Below are positions 22,873 to 34,107 of a DNA stretch of 64,000 nt, piece by piece. The translations under genes were made by a program, and so were the position numbers. The notes beneath the pieces were generated by a model that did not search any database, was not told the DNA's origin, and was given only the letters and a program-made list of their open reading frames with translations. Origin of the DNA: Diaporthe sp. PMI_573 (Eukaryota > Ascomycota > Sordariomycetes > Diaporthales > Diaporthaceae); contig JAJTUP010000025.1 of assembly GCA_021399435.1 (NCBI GenBank), positions 248,001 to 312,000 of the forward strand. The letters are read 5' to 3'. Every line of letters begins with the position of its first letter. Position 1 is the first letter of the stretch.

Positions 22873-24568
22873 TTATTCACTGTCAGAGTCATCGTATTCC
22901 GGCGGTGGCGGCGCCGGCGGCAGCGGCGGCGCACCGAGGCCCTTAGGGTCGTGTATAACGTCTGCAACCTGTTCAAGATGCTCAGCCACTTCTGGACCAA
23001 ACAACGGCGCAGCAGCATCTATGCGACGTAAGACATCACGAACTGGAAGCCTCTCTTTCGGCTCACGAGCCATCATGTCTTGTAGCAAGGAAGCAATGAA
23101 ATCTTGCTGTTCAGTCGTGAGCTCTGACCTCGGAGCGGCCTGGAGCGGTTCGTCCCTCAAGCTTCCCCTTCCATCTTCTGATTTCGCTTCAAACCAGAAG
23201 GGCGCACCCTCGGGTGTGCTGAGCAATTTGCCCCCTTCTACATTGCCGTACTTGTCCGAGTCGAAGTGGCCCCGCCAGCTCAGTGGTAGCAAGCCCACAG
23301 AGTGGACTATGTGATGGATGAGAATCTCGAAAACCGGCCAGATCATGGGAAACAGGGGCCGGTAACAGAATATCTCAAAGAATAAGCAGGCCAATTCCCA
23401 TATGTCACTGCCGGTCTGTTGAATTGCATGTGAAGATGCTTATATTCTAACTATTCTAGCTCCGTGTAAGTGGGCGAGAAGCCCCCTATATATATTCGAG
23501 TTATAGGAATAAAGATATTCCCTATTATTAATACATTAATAATACACTTAGTCTAGAATATTCCAACACGGTCGAGGGGGCATACCCAAAGCAGACCTCG
23601 AGTGGGAAAGATGATATTGGGATACCGAGCCCAGTGCGACCACGAGGGCGACCCACTATGAATCCCTCACCAAAGTCAACGATTATGACTGCAGCAGAAG
23701 GCATTTTAATATCAAAACCCGAGAAGTCTGGGTTCTTCACAATCTTCTTTGGGCCGTGTGGAGAGTAGGAGCCGTCACGCAGTTTCAGTTTCTCTTTCAC
23801 TATGGGCCACAACAACTGGCAAACTGCGTCTGGTGACATGGACTGGATGTCATGAAGACTGAAGACAACATTGGAAACGGTAAGGTCTGTAATCTGCTCG
23901 TTAGCCACAGCTCAAGGAACTCCCTGCCGGGATCGATTCTCACCTGCGTGCGCAACGCCACTAGCTACCTGCTGGGCAATTCGAAATCGTGCGCCATGGG
24001 TGAAGGTCCTGATCAAATTGTAAATAGGTTTCTTTAGGAGCAATAATCATCAGTAAAACCACAACCTTTGAATGGACCAATTGAAGAGACTGGGGCCGCA
24101 GACAGGCAGGACGAGACAGGTATGCTCACCGTTAGGGCCGGTGATATCGAAGGAATTAAGTAACTCGACAACGTTCAAATGGCCATGTAGACCGAGATGC
24201 TCCAATACCTTTTGCTCATTCGCTTTGGTGCCCGAGACATCGGCACATAGGATCTGCAGGACATAGTACCGGCTATCGTCGCTCGACTGAACCAGCCAGA
24301 CAATTGCGAAGCCACCTTATCCCAGCTTATGAAGTACAGTGCACTGGGCAATCTTGTAGCCAGTATCAACGGGATGAAAGCCCCCAGGCCTGTATCCCTG
24401 GACATCTTCGTACTCAGACTCATCCAAATACAGGTGGCGGTGCTGGATCCTGCGGTGCTGGCGTGTTCTCTTGGCTGGAGCTGGAGGAGGTAGCACAACT
24501 TCCAAAGCTGGTGGCGGCGGAGGAGGACGTAGAGAAGCTGACGATTCTGGGCTTAACGGCTGGTCCAT
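22873..24568 (-). pseudogene. SRPK-like serine kinase pseudogene
   Basis: From ATG 24568 the protein has a proline-rich leader, then the SRPK hallmark YEDVQGYRPGGFHPVDTG and HKLG, where a TAA (24319-24317) replaces the residue inside the ATP-binding loop (KLG-stop-GGFAIVWL). The same frame continues with KVLEHLGLHGHLNVVELL and PNGEHTCLVLPVCGPSL. Further on come RIAQQVASGVAHA, DLTVSNVVFSLHDIQ, IIVDFGEGF, and after a 154-nt AT-rich interruption TGSDIWELACLFFEIF and the C-terminal lobe ending ESEYDDSDSE-like acidic residues. The residues before the catalytic Asp (HGxCHGD) are missing, and the frames around the 23.9-kb splice do not join. Stop, deletion and frame loss together point to a dead gene. 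Intact relatives phosphorylate SR-type proteins. Confidence 0.75.
23416..23569 (-). other. AT-rich interruption (intron or small insertion) in the kinase relic
   Basis: 154 bp separate CFGYAPST from TGSDIWELACLF, which are contiguous in SRPK-like kinases. Ends GTGTTG and TTCAACAG allow splicing in phase 0. It is far more AT-rich than its flanks, and its edges carry related sequences in opposite orientation (ATATTCTAACTATTCTAG near 23440-23460, and the reverse of CTAGACTAAGT near 23548-23558). A small non-autonomous element is possible but unproven. Confidence 0.4.
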
Positions 24569-25009
24569 GGTAATAATTGTGAGATTCTTTGGTCCGGTGT
24601 TGCTGGAATCTCGACAGGCACAGAATCAGGTGAAGGCTGCCTAGACCAGGTATTTAAGCAAGTGCACGGAGGGAATTGGCCAACGCACGCTTAGCTAATC
24701 ATCGGGTTGGCTCCTGTATGTGGTGAGTGAAATATTCCTCAGAAGTGTTGGTTCTTGTTCCTCGCTTAAGTCGTTATGACACAGTCCTAAGCTATTGGTG
24801 CAAGCATCCGCTGCGGTGATCTGTCAGTCCGAAAAGTTTTGGGCCAAGCTGTAGCTGTAACCGCATCAAGCTCTCAGTGACGATAAGACAAACGTCCATG
24901 TACACATCGAGGTGTAAGCCAATGGTTGGTTGTATTTGCTGATTTGTTACACTCTGTACAATCAGTTTTTATTGTTTGCTTGAGAGCCCCGTCCCCCAGC
25001 TGGGCCGCT
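24569..25009. other. Gene-free stretch
   Basis: Upstream of the kinase relic (TATA-like TTAAATACC on the minus strand near 24646) and downstream of family gene B. Nothing else is supported. Confidence 0.5.
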
Positions 25010-25534
25010 TCACTCCTCCTCGGTGGCCTCAGAACCAGAGGACTGATCTGAGTCAAGTATGGGAAGGCCTGAGTCGGGGCGCAGCATGGGGGTGGACTGC
25101 GTGTCCGAGTCGTTTCCGAACGTGGAATATCCACCTGGAGTACCGACGACGGGACCGCTGGCGGTAGGTCCGGTCGGGGTAGTCGCCTGGGCTGCCATGT
25201 TGCCGTTAGAGCCGGGGGTTTGCTGGGTCGTGACAGCACCGCCTTGGTTTGGCTGGGCCATGGCCGGGCTGCTCAAGTTGGTATTAACCTGGCCGACAAC
25301 ACCGTGCTGTGCGGCGGATGGCAACGTCGTGCCGGGAGGCATCGTCATGCCGTTGCGGACATGAGGGTACTCCGATGCCGGTACGTAACCCCGGACATTG
25401 GAGAGTGGGCGGTCGACCGGACCGAAGTGTGAGTCGTTGTCCGGGCTTAGATGCCGCTGCTGCATCAGCTGGTTAAATGCGTCCTGGGGGGCTGGTAGTT
25501 GGTTCTGATCGAAGGTGCTGTCGAAGCCGCCATC
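25010..25534 (-). other. 174-codon in-frame extension after the TAG of family gene B
   Basis: Immediately after TAG 25537-25535 the same frame stays open for 174 codons to a stop at 25012-25010. Its N/Q/P/S/T-rich composition (e.g. AMAQPNQGGAVTTQQTPGSN) matches the body of gene B, and it ends with acidic SGSEATEEE. It could be a readthrough tail, a last exon reached by splicing to TCTTAG|GA, or coding sequence cut off by a recent nonsense mutation. An internal ATG at 25465 could also start a separate ORF, but that would ignore the continuity. Confidence 0.6.
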
Positions 25535-27186
25535 CTAAGACGCTTGCGAAGTCTGACTGTGACCCTGAACCGTTGAGCCCTGAGGGGGGTTGCTCATATG
25601 AGGTTGAGCGTTGATGCCAGTTGGGTCGCTGGCCAGACCGACAGGCTCCTGGTTATGGCTGAGGTCTTGGTGAGCAGGCGACTGAGTAACTTGGTTGCCG
25701 TGGTTTGCCGCCGTCTGAGACTGGTTGCTGCCCTCCTCGACCGCAGAGCCTTGGTGAGAAGTCTTCTGGCGCTTCGCGGGGGTGTGCGAAGAGCGGCGCA
25801 AAGGAGTATTCGCGCTGGTAGAGGTGACAGGTGCTGTAGAATTCTCTGCCGCGTCCGAATCACGTTTGAACCTCCTCTGATTGGTCACCAGCTTCAACTT
25901 GTTGCTCTTGTCATTATTACCCTTCACGCTGCCCTTCTTCCGCTCACATTCCTGCGCTGGGGCCGCAGCGATTCGGTTGACCCACTCGTCTGAATCGAAT
26001 GCACTGCCGGCGAGGTGCACATTGGTCTAAGAGGCATCGGTCATGTTAGTAGGGAATTTCCAAAAATAAAGGAATGGAGCGGAAGGTATAATTTACCGAG
26101 AGTGCCCGTTCGAGGGCTTGGAATCGTGCCATGAAAGTATCGTGCCTCTCAATGGAGTACTTGTGGGAAAGCAGCAGCGTGCCACGCTGCGCATCTCGAG
26201 CCGCCTCCTAGGAGTTATCATTAGCTAGTGTCATCTTTGACTAGGCGCTGGGGCTTTGAGTAACGTACCAGGAGCTGCCACGCGGCCAGCTCGAGCATGA
26301 ACTTCTTCTGCTTTGCAACCTTGTTGATCGCTTGATTTGTGAAGCTGCAGCCGGGGATGCCAAGTCTCCAGGTCTTGAAGGCTCTGTATAAGCGTCGTGC
26401 CAATTGGTTCTGCTGAGCCCCGTCTTCGGGAAAATCACCTGCCAGAGCAGCAGTCTCCGTCTGCCTGGTCCGCTTCTCGGCCTCTTTGTATCTAGCCAAG
26501 TTTTGGAAGCCTTGGATGTGGTCTCCGAAGTCGTCGCCGTCTTCCTCTAGCCATCCACGGACATGTTTGATGTCCTCCTCCGAGGAAAGGTATTGTCTCG
26601 CAGACTGAGAAGTCTGTGAAGGCTGGGCAGGCTGGGCAGGTTGAGCTTGCTGCGCAGAGTGTGCCATTGGTTGAAAGTTGGCTGATGGCCGAACCTCATT
26701 CGTGGCCCGGACGGGGTGCGAATTTGCCGACATTTGGTGACGTTGCCGTCTTCTCGAAGCAGCGTTGTTGGGCTGGTTCGGGGCTGATGGGTAGTTTTGG
26801 CCCATGGCGCGTCTCCGAGCCAGATCATCGAGCGCGCGTTGGTGTTGTGCTACAAAGGGGTTCTGAATGGGCCGGTAGTTTGCTACATAGGGGTGGACCA
26901 CGGGTTGCTGCGGCGCCTGCGGCTGGTTCTGGTCCGGAAGATGGCTCTGGACCATGGATACGTTATATCCAGTAGTGTTTTGTCCTCCTGTTGGACCGTA
27001 TTGGGTCGTTGGCGTGATAGCTCCAGAGTTGTGAAGAGTAGAGTACCGGACGTAATTGGCAAGGGAATTTCCTGAACCAGCAGCCCGACTCGAGGTCACG
27101 GGCATGGACTCGCCGTTCGAAGAAATGGGATTTGCACTGGGCGCCGCATTGGGCGGAGTCTCTGTGCCAGTTCGACCTGGCTCCAT
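25535..27186 (-). CDS. Family A/B/C member B: unnamed fungal protein, 506 aa to first stop
   Basis: Coding exons 27186-26269, 26207-26097 and 26026-25535, all phase 0. Introns are 61 nt (GTACGT...CTCCTAG) and 70 nt (GTAAAT...CTCTTAG). A 5'-UTR intron is likely (donor GTAAGT 27491, acceptor TTTAG 27197) and TATTTAAA lies at 27648-27641. Residues 1-220 are low complexity, rich in N, Q, P and S, with QPAQPAQPAQPSQTSQ. The conserved part follows: LARRLYRAFKTW, INKVAKQKKFMLELAAWQLL, then exon 2 EAARDAQRGTLLL and DTFMARFQALERAL, then AGSAFDSDEWVNRIA followed by basic ECERKKGSVK. The last part has TPAKRQKTSH, a candidate nuclear signal. The annotated stop is TAG, but the frame continues to 25010 (separate entry). 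No known domain; probably nuclear and partly disordered (inference). Confidence 0.78.
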
Positions 27187-28413
27187 TTTGATAAGGCTAA
27201 AGAGTCAGAGTCAAGTTTTAAGGTGGAATTCTGGGTCGAAGGAGGGTTGGGTTGATATTGGACGAGACGTTTGCCAATGAGTGATGAAGGTAGTAATACA
27301 GAGGGCAGGTGACGAGGCTTATCACGCAAGACTCAAGACAGTGGTGGGTATCGCGTAACTAAGTACAGCGGCGAACGGCTTCGAATCGTTTGCCAACAGT
27401 TCGAGGAGTGTTTAGGTGGATATGGGACGATCGTGAATCGGAGGGAAGGGGGCGAGATGGTAGGCATGGTGTGGACGATGGAGATACTTACTATTGTCAC
27501 TTGATTAGATTCAAGGATTGAATGGATGGAGGCTGTTGTTTGTCTTCGGAAACGGGACTGAGGACCAATTCCTTTGCGAGTGGGTTGTAGTTGGAAGTTA
27601 GGCAGGAAGGAAGCCAGAGAAAGCTGGGGGAGGGCGAGGGTTTAAATAGTCGAGACCTCCTGTGCGGAAAAGTGAATAGGGTCGAGCATCTAATAGTACT
27701 GCTGCCCTGTGACAGTTTCGTGGTGAAGGTATCGAGTGAATGGTTCGTAAGTGAAGGTATCGTGTACGTCTAGGACACCGGCTAGTAGAATAAGTGAATG
27801 TGTCCCACCCCGAACGTAGACCTGAAGCCTCGCCGCGGGCGATGGGAAACATATTCACTTTTCTATCGTACGCAACACTTTTCTATTCTGCGCAAGTGCA
27901 GCTTATTGATCAATCTACTCATAGCGTCAAGTGTAGGCTCAAATTCACGAGGGCAGCAGAGAGCAGGTCTAGCAGATAAGACAGAGTGGGTGTCGTGATG
28001 GCTTCACTTCTTCTTATCCACAGTGCCAAGTGATTGGCGGCAGGAGGGAGTGTCCGTGATTATTTCGTTCTCTGGGCTGCACATACGTAGAGTACCAGCC
28101 TGGGGGTCATGAGAAATATGGACCAAAACTGTAGCATTATAGACCTAGTAATATAGTAGAAAGGAATGAGAAGACTAAGCTACAAACAAACCACTCAAGG
28201 GGCATCGCAGAGTAAAAGTGACTATAGCACAACCACGCTTTCCGTCAATCTATCACCACAGAGTCTCCTTCAGCTCAGAAACACATTTCCATATCCACTC
28301 CGGCCACGCATCCCAAGCCGTGTCCCCACCGGGATCGTCAGGATCGGAGCCGAGCTGATCAATGGTCTCCCCGAGAGGGCCCTCCAAGCCGAAGTTCTCC
28401 GGCCATGAATTCC
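27187..28413. other. 5' leader and promoter of gene B, then gap to gene C
   Basis: 27187-27650 holds the predicted 5'-UTR intron of B (27197-27491) and a TATTTAAA box. 27650-28413 contains no supported gene. Confidence 0.5.
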
Positions 28414-28551
28414 TCAGAAATCATTTCCTTCCAGCGTATCCTCCCAATCTGTGAAAGGGTACTTGTCCATGAAAGCCTCGATCTCCTCGAGGTCCTCGTC
28501 TGAGATCGTTTGCGCCGTTGGCACTGCCTGGTTGGTGTTGCCGTCACCTTC
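28414..28551 (-). other. 45-codon in-frame extension after the TAG of family gene C
   Basis: After TAG 28554-28552 the frame remains open to TGA 28416-28414. The tail is acidic and looks like protein (ISDEDLEEIEAFMDKYPFTD, WEDTLEGNDF), recalling the acidic end of member A. The stop context TCT TAG GAA GG nearly equals that of gene B. Readthrough, splicing to the TAG, or mutation are all possible. Confidence 0.5.
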
Positions 28552-30323
28552 CTAAGATGACTGCGGTTCGCCGTAAGTGACGGGAGTGGCAGTAGTAGCG
28601 GTAGCGGAGGTAGGCTCTGGCATGGCCACATGCCGCTGGTCTTGATGCTGAGGCCTTCCATGCTGCTGAGGGTGCTCGAGTGACTCGGGCTTGTCGCCCT
28701 GCTGGGGTTGCTGAGGAGTCTGGCTCTGCTGAGGGTTCTCGTGGTGCGCCGGAATCTCGGGCACCTGGTTGTCTCCCTGCTGTTGGGGAATTCCGTCGTA
28801 ATGCTGAGGCCGTGCCAAGTACTCACGGTTCTCGATCTGTAGATGATTCTCAGAGGGTCGAGGGCCGGCAACCTGCTGAGGGTTTCCAAATTGCTCAGAG
28901 TATCCGTGATTCTCAGGACCTCCATAGTGCAAATGAATCGCGACTAGTTGAATGTTAGCATATTGCGAGTAATCGTGGAAATGCTGTTGAGGCCGTTGGA
29001 GGTACTCAAACGCATGGAGATGCATACCCTGGTCATGAGGCAGCTGGGATTGCTGCTGAAGCAGCTGAGTCTGCTCGAGCAATCCAGGGTGCGCCTGACC
29101 CTGCATGGACACGTCCGAGTCTGTAGACAGTCTGGGGCGCTTCTCCGGGAGTGTGTCGGTCGAGGCCTGTCTCTTCGTTCCGAGGGCAGCGGCGCCGTCC
29201 TTCTTCAGCTGCTGTCTCGCTGCCGCAAGCTGGTCGAGCTTCAAGGTATTGGTCTTGTCGTTGGCCTTCTTCTTGGATCGCTCGCCCCGAGGGTTTGCCG
29301 CGATGCGGGCCATCCATTCGTTTGATTGGAGGGCACTTCTGATGAGATGCTTGTTGGCCTGCGAAATATTCCTCTCTATTAGCGCTCCCCTTTCGCATCT
29401 CAGTTCGAGTTCCACTTCTACTTACCCTCAGGCACGATTCCAAGCCATGAAACCGGTCCATGAACGTGTAGTAGGTTTCGAATCTGTATTTGGCTGGAAG
29501 CTCGAGGTGGCCGCTCTGAGCATCTCTCACGGCAACCTGGGGCAATTCTTAGTGGTAGATAGAGAAAGTAATAATCGAGTGTGGGAAGACCTACCAGGAA
29601 GTCCCACGCCAGCATTTCCATCTCAAATTCATTCATGTCCTTGACACATTTGACTCCTATGCTGTCGATAAAATGCGTCCCGCCATTCCTCAACGAGTAC
29701 TTGCGAGTCGTACTGGTCTCGATCCCATCGAGGTTCGACATGGCGTTGTACAGGCGCTGTATAAGCGCTTGTTGGCCAGCGGGGTCCTGGGGCATGTCGC
29801 CAGATCGGTCCTCCAGCTTCTTCCGGAGAAGTTGCTTTCGAGCCTTCTTGAACCGCTCGTGATCCTCGAAGGACTCTACGTGGCGGCCATAACGTTTCCC
29901 CCCCAATCCGAGGAGCTTCCTCGTCTGCTCAAGAGTCGCCTCCCAAGAACGGTCCTCGTTTCCTGGTCCAGAGGTCGGACCATGAGCGTGAACACCAGTG
30001 TTGGCCCCGAGGCTAGGAATGTTTGGGCCGACGATGCTGTCCGGAACGCTGGCATAGGATAGAACGCTCGTGTCGGATGGAAGATCAGCCGGAACATGGG
30101 CTGGGAAGCTTGGAAAGGGTGGGGCGAAACCAGAATTGGACGGAATTTCGGTGTTGGGTGTTATGTCAGTAGAGGCCACCCGGCGAGGCTGAGCGCCACG
30201 AGTGGAATACGCCATGTTGGACTGGTCTTGGCTAACATAATTCGGATTGGGGGGGCCGTAAGAAATCCATTCAGGTTGGCCATTGTGTGGCGTCCAATTG
30301 GGATTTCGCAACGGTGGAGGCAT
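28552..30323 (-). CDS. Family A/B/C member C: unnamed fungal protein, 548 aa to first stop
   Basis: Coding exons 30323-29595, 29536-29426 and 29358-28552, all phase 0. Introns are 58 nt (GTAGGT...GCCCCAG) and 67 nt (GTAAGT...TTCGCAG). A 5'-UTR intron is likely (30610-30337, GTAAGT...AATTCAG), and TATTTAAA at 30759-30752 sits at nearly the same distance as in gene B. The N-terminus is disordered, then IQRLYNAMSNLDGIET, FEMEMLAWDFL, exon 2 VAVRDAQSGHLEL and YYTFMDRFHGLESCL, then IRSALQSNEWMARIAANP plus basic RSKKKANDK and KRPRLSTD. Exon 3 continues with a long Q/P/H/N-rich repeat-like tail (about 130 residues). It is adjacent to B in the same orientation, so a tandem duplicate. Function unknown; nuclear location inferred from the basic motifs. 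Confidence 0.78.
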
Positions 30324-31775
30324 CGTTGCAGTGCTCCTGAATTAGAGCATATTAGTTATTAGCTGCAGTGATCAAACCAAATCATGGGCTAAAGAAGTTG
30401 GAGAATCATGCAAGAGGATTGAGGATGAGGCGGCTGCCGAGCCTCGTAATGTTATGGAGAAAACAACAGCGAATTCTGCTCATCCAAGGCTTAGGAGCAA
30501 AAAGCGGCCGTTTGCGACTCGGGGTGGTTCATGAGGAGCGGCGCATGGGGAGAATCCAGTAATTCATGTTGGAATTGGGTCAAGGGAAGTGGCGCAAGGT
30601 AAGACTTACCGATAAATACCAGATGGACGAACTCGGTTCACTGATGTATGGTAGAGAACCAATTGCCAAGTGCTCAAGAGGACCTGAGGGTTGGCTTTTG
30701 TCATAGGTTGAGGTGGACAAAAGCAAAGGCACTGCGACTGTTTGTTGTGCCTTTAAATACTTGGAGCCGTCACAAACAGTGAATACTTGACCTCGTTGCC
30801 GACTTGACCGGCATCATCCTATGGGCTGCAGGGCGCTACTTTGACACCATAATCGATAAGCATGTTCTAGTCTAGGCATAGGTTGATCACTGGCTGGCAA
30901 TTTGGGCCTTGAGTTGCAGATTCAATGTTGATATCGATAACCATTGCCTTCCAGGAGGCAAGCCAGAGACGATGGTGGGAGTATCAGGAGTCCCACCACG
31001 GCAGGCACTTGTTGTCTTCATATTCACTTGAATACTACCCAGTGCAATCAGGTCGGGGTCGCACCTACACTCCTCATCCCGAGTCTCTCTACTGCGAAGT
31101 TTCTTTCTGTATCGTCTCTTGAACCCCATTGAGCCTGCAAGTACACTGTGACGCAAAGCTGGTCCTCACCTACCCAGGTAATATGTCCAGAAGCCCAAGA
31201 GAGCTCGCAGAGATGCTTGTGTTCCGGTTGAGGGAGATCTTGATCTAGGCACCAAATGGTTTGGGATCGGTAAGCCTGTGTGAACCCCAACATAGCCATC
31301 GAAAGATGCATTGGATCACATGTTACGAACTAGACTCACTATGCCTAGATATATAGTGCTCCCGAGTGACTTACACCGCTTGAGGGCTTTCTTTCTTCTC
31401 TAATCAACTTGATTCCACTACGCCGTACGCTCTCTCTCGTGATATCACGCTACTATAATTCCCTTCCAATGTTCTGCCAACACATTGGGTAGACCTTGGG
31501 ATCAAACACGGTGGCAGGCGGGCGCACGGCTGGATAGGCAAGCATCAAATTACAAGCTACAGTCCGCCAGCATACCCCGTGCTGTCAGATTCGTCGACAA
31601 GGCACTGGAAACAATGCCATAACGCATATAGTGAAAGGCAATTCAAGTTATTCTCATCATCGATTTCCCATTATAGTTCTGTTAAACTTCATCCTGGCGG
31701 CTTCAAATCTGGGAGTTGTTCACCAAGCCGTTCCACCCAGTGCTTTCGTGCGTTTTAATACCGTTCCCAGCGACA
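30324..31775. other. Leader of gene C and gene-free stretch
   Basis: 30324-30760 is the leader and promoter of gene C. At 30887-31311 two minus-strand ORFs overlap (89 and 87 codons) without recognisable domains; a small exon-split gene cannot be excluded. The rest shows nothing. Confidence 0.45.
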
Positions 31776-32786
31776 CTACCGAGCTCGATTTGTGGTGTAA
31801 TATCGCACACTGCGTGTTGCCTTAGTGTCGTCTCTAATGAAGACCGTCTTTGTCAGATGAGGGCACGCTGCTGCCAACATACGCACGACATCTAACGCAA
31901 ATTGGTAGTCAAGTGTGGTAGAAGACATCTCAAAATCCATTAAACGCTCCATCCCAGTCAGAATTGCCCCAAGTCTGCCTGCTGTTCCGTCGCACGCAGC
32001 CCGAACAGCCTCGTGGTCTGTCCAGTCCATGTCGGGGCTCCCAATTCTTACTCTTCTCCTCAATTGATCCAGTCGAGGGAAAAGCTCGTCGAGCTCATCC
32101 TCGTCGGGATCATACTCGTCATGACCCGCATAACCCGTCCCCTGGGACGAAGCGTTGCTCGTCATTTCGATTTTGATTTGAACTGGCGGTATGCGTTGTT
32201 TATCCGCATGAAGCAACAAGTTAAGCTTTTTGAGGTACCTCAGGGAGATGGACTCTGGCGAGTTATCCGAGCCACCAATAAAAGAGGAGATGGTTTTCCG
32301 GACGGATTCGGTCCACTGCCTTGTGGAATATACGTGGACGGCCAGGAAAAAGGTGTTCTCTCCGTAATAGATCGGCAGTGTCTCGGCCCGCACCTGTTTA
32401 TTCACGATTGTGAGGACTGGCTGGAAGAGAGAGCGTCCATATTCGAACCGGTCCCTTGATATCAGATCCATCGATTCATGATAGATCTTGTTTCGAACTT
32501 CCGGGGGTAGTGTGAGAAAAGAAAGGCATTTCTGAAACGATTAACACCCCTGGGCAGCACAGGGCGAGTATGCGGTATGACTTACTTTGCTAGGCTTATT
32601 TTTTCTTTCTGTCATATCTGCCTTATCAACCTTGTGTTCCGCATACGGCTCGATGGCCTCGGCGGCGTTTCGAAGGGGTTGGACAGTGCTGGGAGTGTTG
32701 ACAGGGCCGAGTGAGTCGGTTAGGTCTGCCTGGTCAACCTTGCCACCACCTTCAACGCTTCCCTTGCCCGCCTCGATAGATTCCAT
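31776..32786 (-). CDS. LPPE-type (F-box-like/2EXR-like) fungal protein, about 318 aa
   Basis: Two exons: 32786-32586 and 32531-31776. The 54-nt phase-0 intron is GTAAGT...GTTTCAG. Splicing joins a charged leader (VDKADMTERKNKPSK) to KCLSFLTLPPEVRNKIYHES, the short LPPE/F-box-like helix, followed by LTIVNKQVRAETLPIYYGEN, which is characteristic of this large fungal family. The middle has an acidic stretch (HDEYDPDEDELDELF). The ORF also runs upstream to ATG 32954; I prefer MESIEAGKG at 32786 because the extra residues are not family-like. It is related in its first block to the gene at 6.1-7.3 kb. Biological role is unknown; F-box-like adaptors are only a hypothesis. Confidence 0.8.
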
Positions 32787-34107
32787 GCTGGAGAGAAGGC
32801 AATCGGTGTCAAACACTACTGGCAGGGGTATATGGGCGGGCCACAGGGATCTGATTGTGGTCTTGGTTGCTGCGACTGGCAGCCTGGGTCGAGTGTTAAT
32901 GTCAAGGCTCAGGAGAATATCTACTCTGCGAGAGCGCCACTCAAATTGGAACAAGTCAAGTGGAAATTGGAGTGTTCAAAATACTAGGGAATCTCGAAGC
33001 GAGCCAGGAAGGAGGTCGTGATCTCTCCCCTTCCCCTCCACTCCCGAACAGGGTTCTGACATAAGCTTCAAGCTTCATGTATCTCTTATCGATAAGATGT
33101 TGAATCAGATAAGGGTCTCCTCCTCCGGACTCGGCCCTCGGCGGCCGCAAGAGGTACTCGATGTCGAAGTAGGAAATCCAACGCAATGATTTCTATTCGA
33201 TTGGATTTCACCAACGGATGCAAAGTATACTACTTTTATTGCGCTATGAAGTTCAGTGGAGGCAATTGGATGGGGCGCCACCCTGGTGAGATTCGACACC
33301 GATACTCCTGTTGGGAGTGCCTCGATTCGTGACTGATTGCTCAGTGCTCACGCGTGTAGGGCTGGCCGAGAGAGTCAGATTTAGAGACCTTGTGTCGACT
33401 CGACCGGGACATCAACCGTCATTTTCAACACGAGACCTGTGAGATACAACAAGATATTAATGAAGCTGGCTAGTGCACGAACTGATGTAAGTGACCAATT
33501 TGCCTGTAGCAAGGGAAGACAGCAAGCCCGAAGCGATACAAATTGTGAGATAACACCACCGTCTATCCAGTCTGTGAAAGGCGTTTATGACACTTCAAGG
33601 AGTCTATTTACCCCTGATGTTCCCGAGGAAGGGAGTCAGCACTGAAATTGAGGCAAGGGGCTGACAATATTGCTACCTAGGTACTAACATTATTCACTTT
33701 AACTACTAGCGCCCGCACTCCAGGACCAATACTCAGCATCTGGTCTTTCGTCAAAGACAAAGTACACCAACAAATAGCCAGTAGCCAAAAAGGCCTTTGA
33801 GAATTTAATTAGAAGACCAGTTCTTGCTTGCCTAGACCTCCAGGGCTGTCATGTTCCCCGAGTCACCACTGCCGGGCAACCTGTTTCAGGGCCCCTGGCC
33901 ACCCTGGTCCGACACGAACGGTTTCACCCTAGCTCGCGTCCACAGAGCAGGCCTCGAGCGTCCAACAAAACGAGAGAAAACGCCTCGAGCTCTTGGCCCC
34001 AAGAAATCCGCCTGCTGTCAACATCTTGGCTTCATCTCTTGGCTTCGCCTTACAGCGGCAAGGCGTTCTCTATCCGGATTCGGCTGCTCGTTGAACGACA
34101 GCCAGCC
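32787..34107. other. Divergent intergenic region
   Basis: Between the LPPE gene and the plus-strand fucosyltransferase-like gene. A minus-strand ORF at 32956-33186 (RWISYFDIEYLLRPP...) could be a remnant but has no recognised domain. A plus ORF at 33851-34165 overlaps the next gene in another frame. Confidence 0.45.

Noticed and set aside
28552..28640. Intron ending at the TAG of gene C
   Set aside because: Candidate donors (GTCACT 30 nt away, GTGGCC 78 nt away) are weak or too close, so I kept it only as an alternative, not as the annotation.
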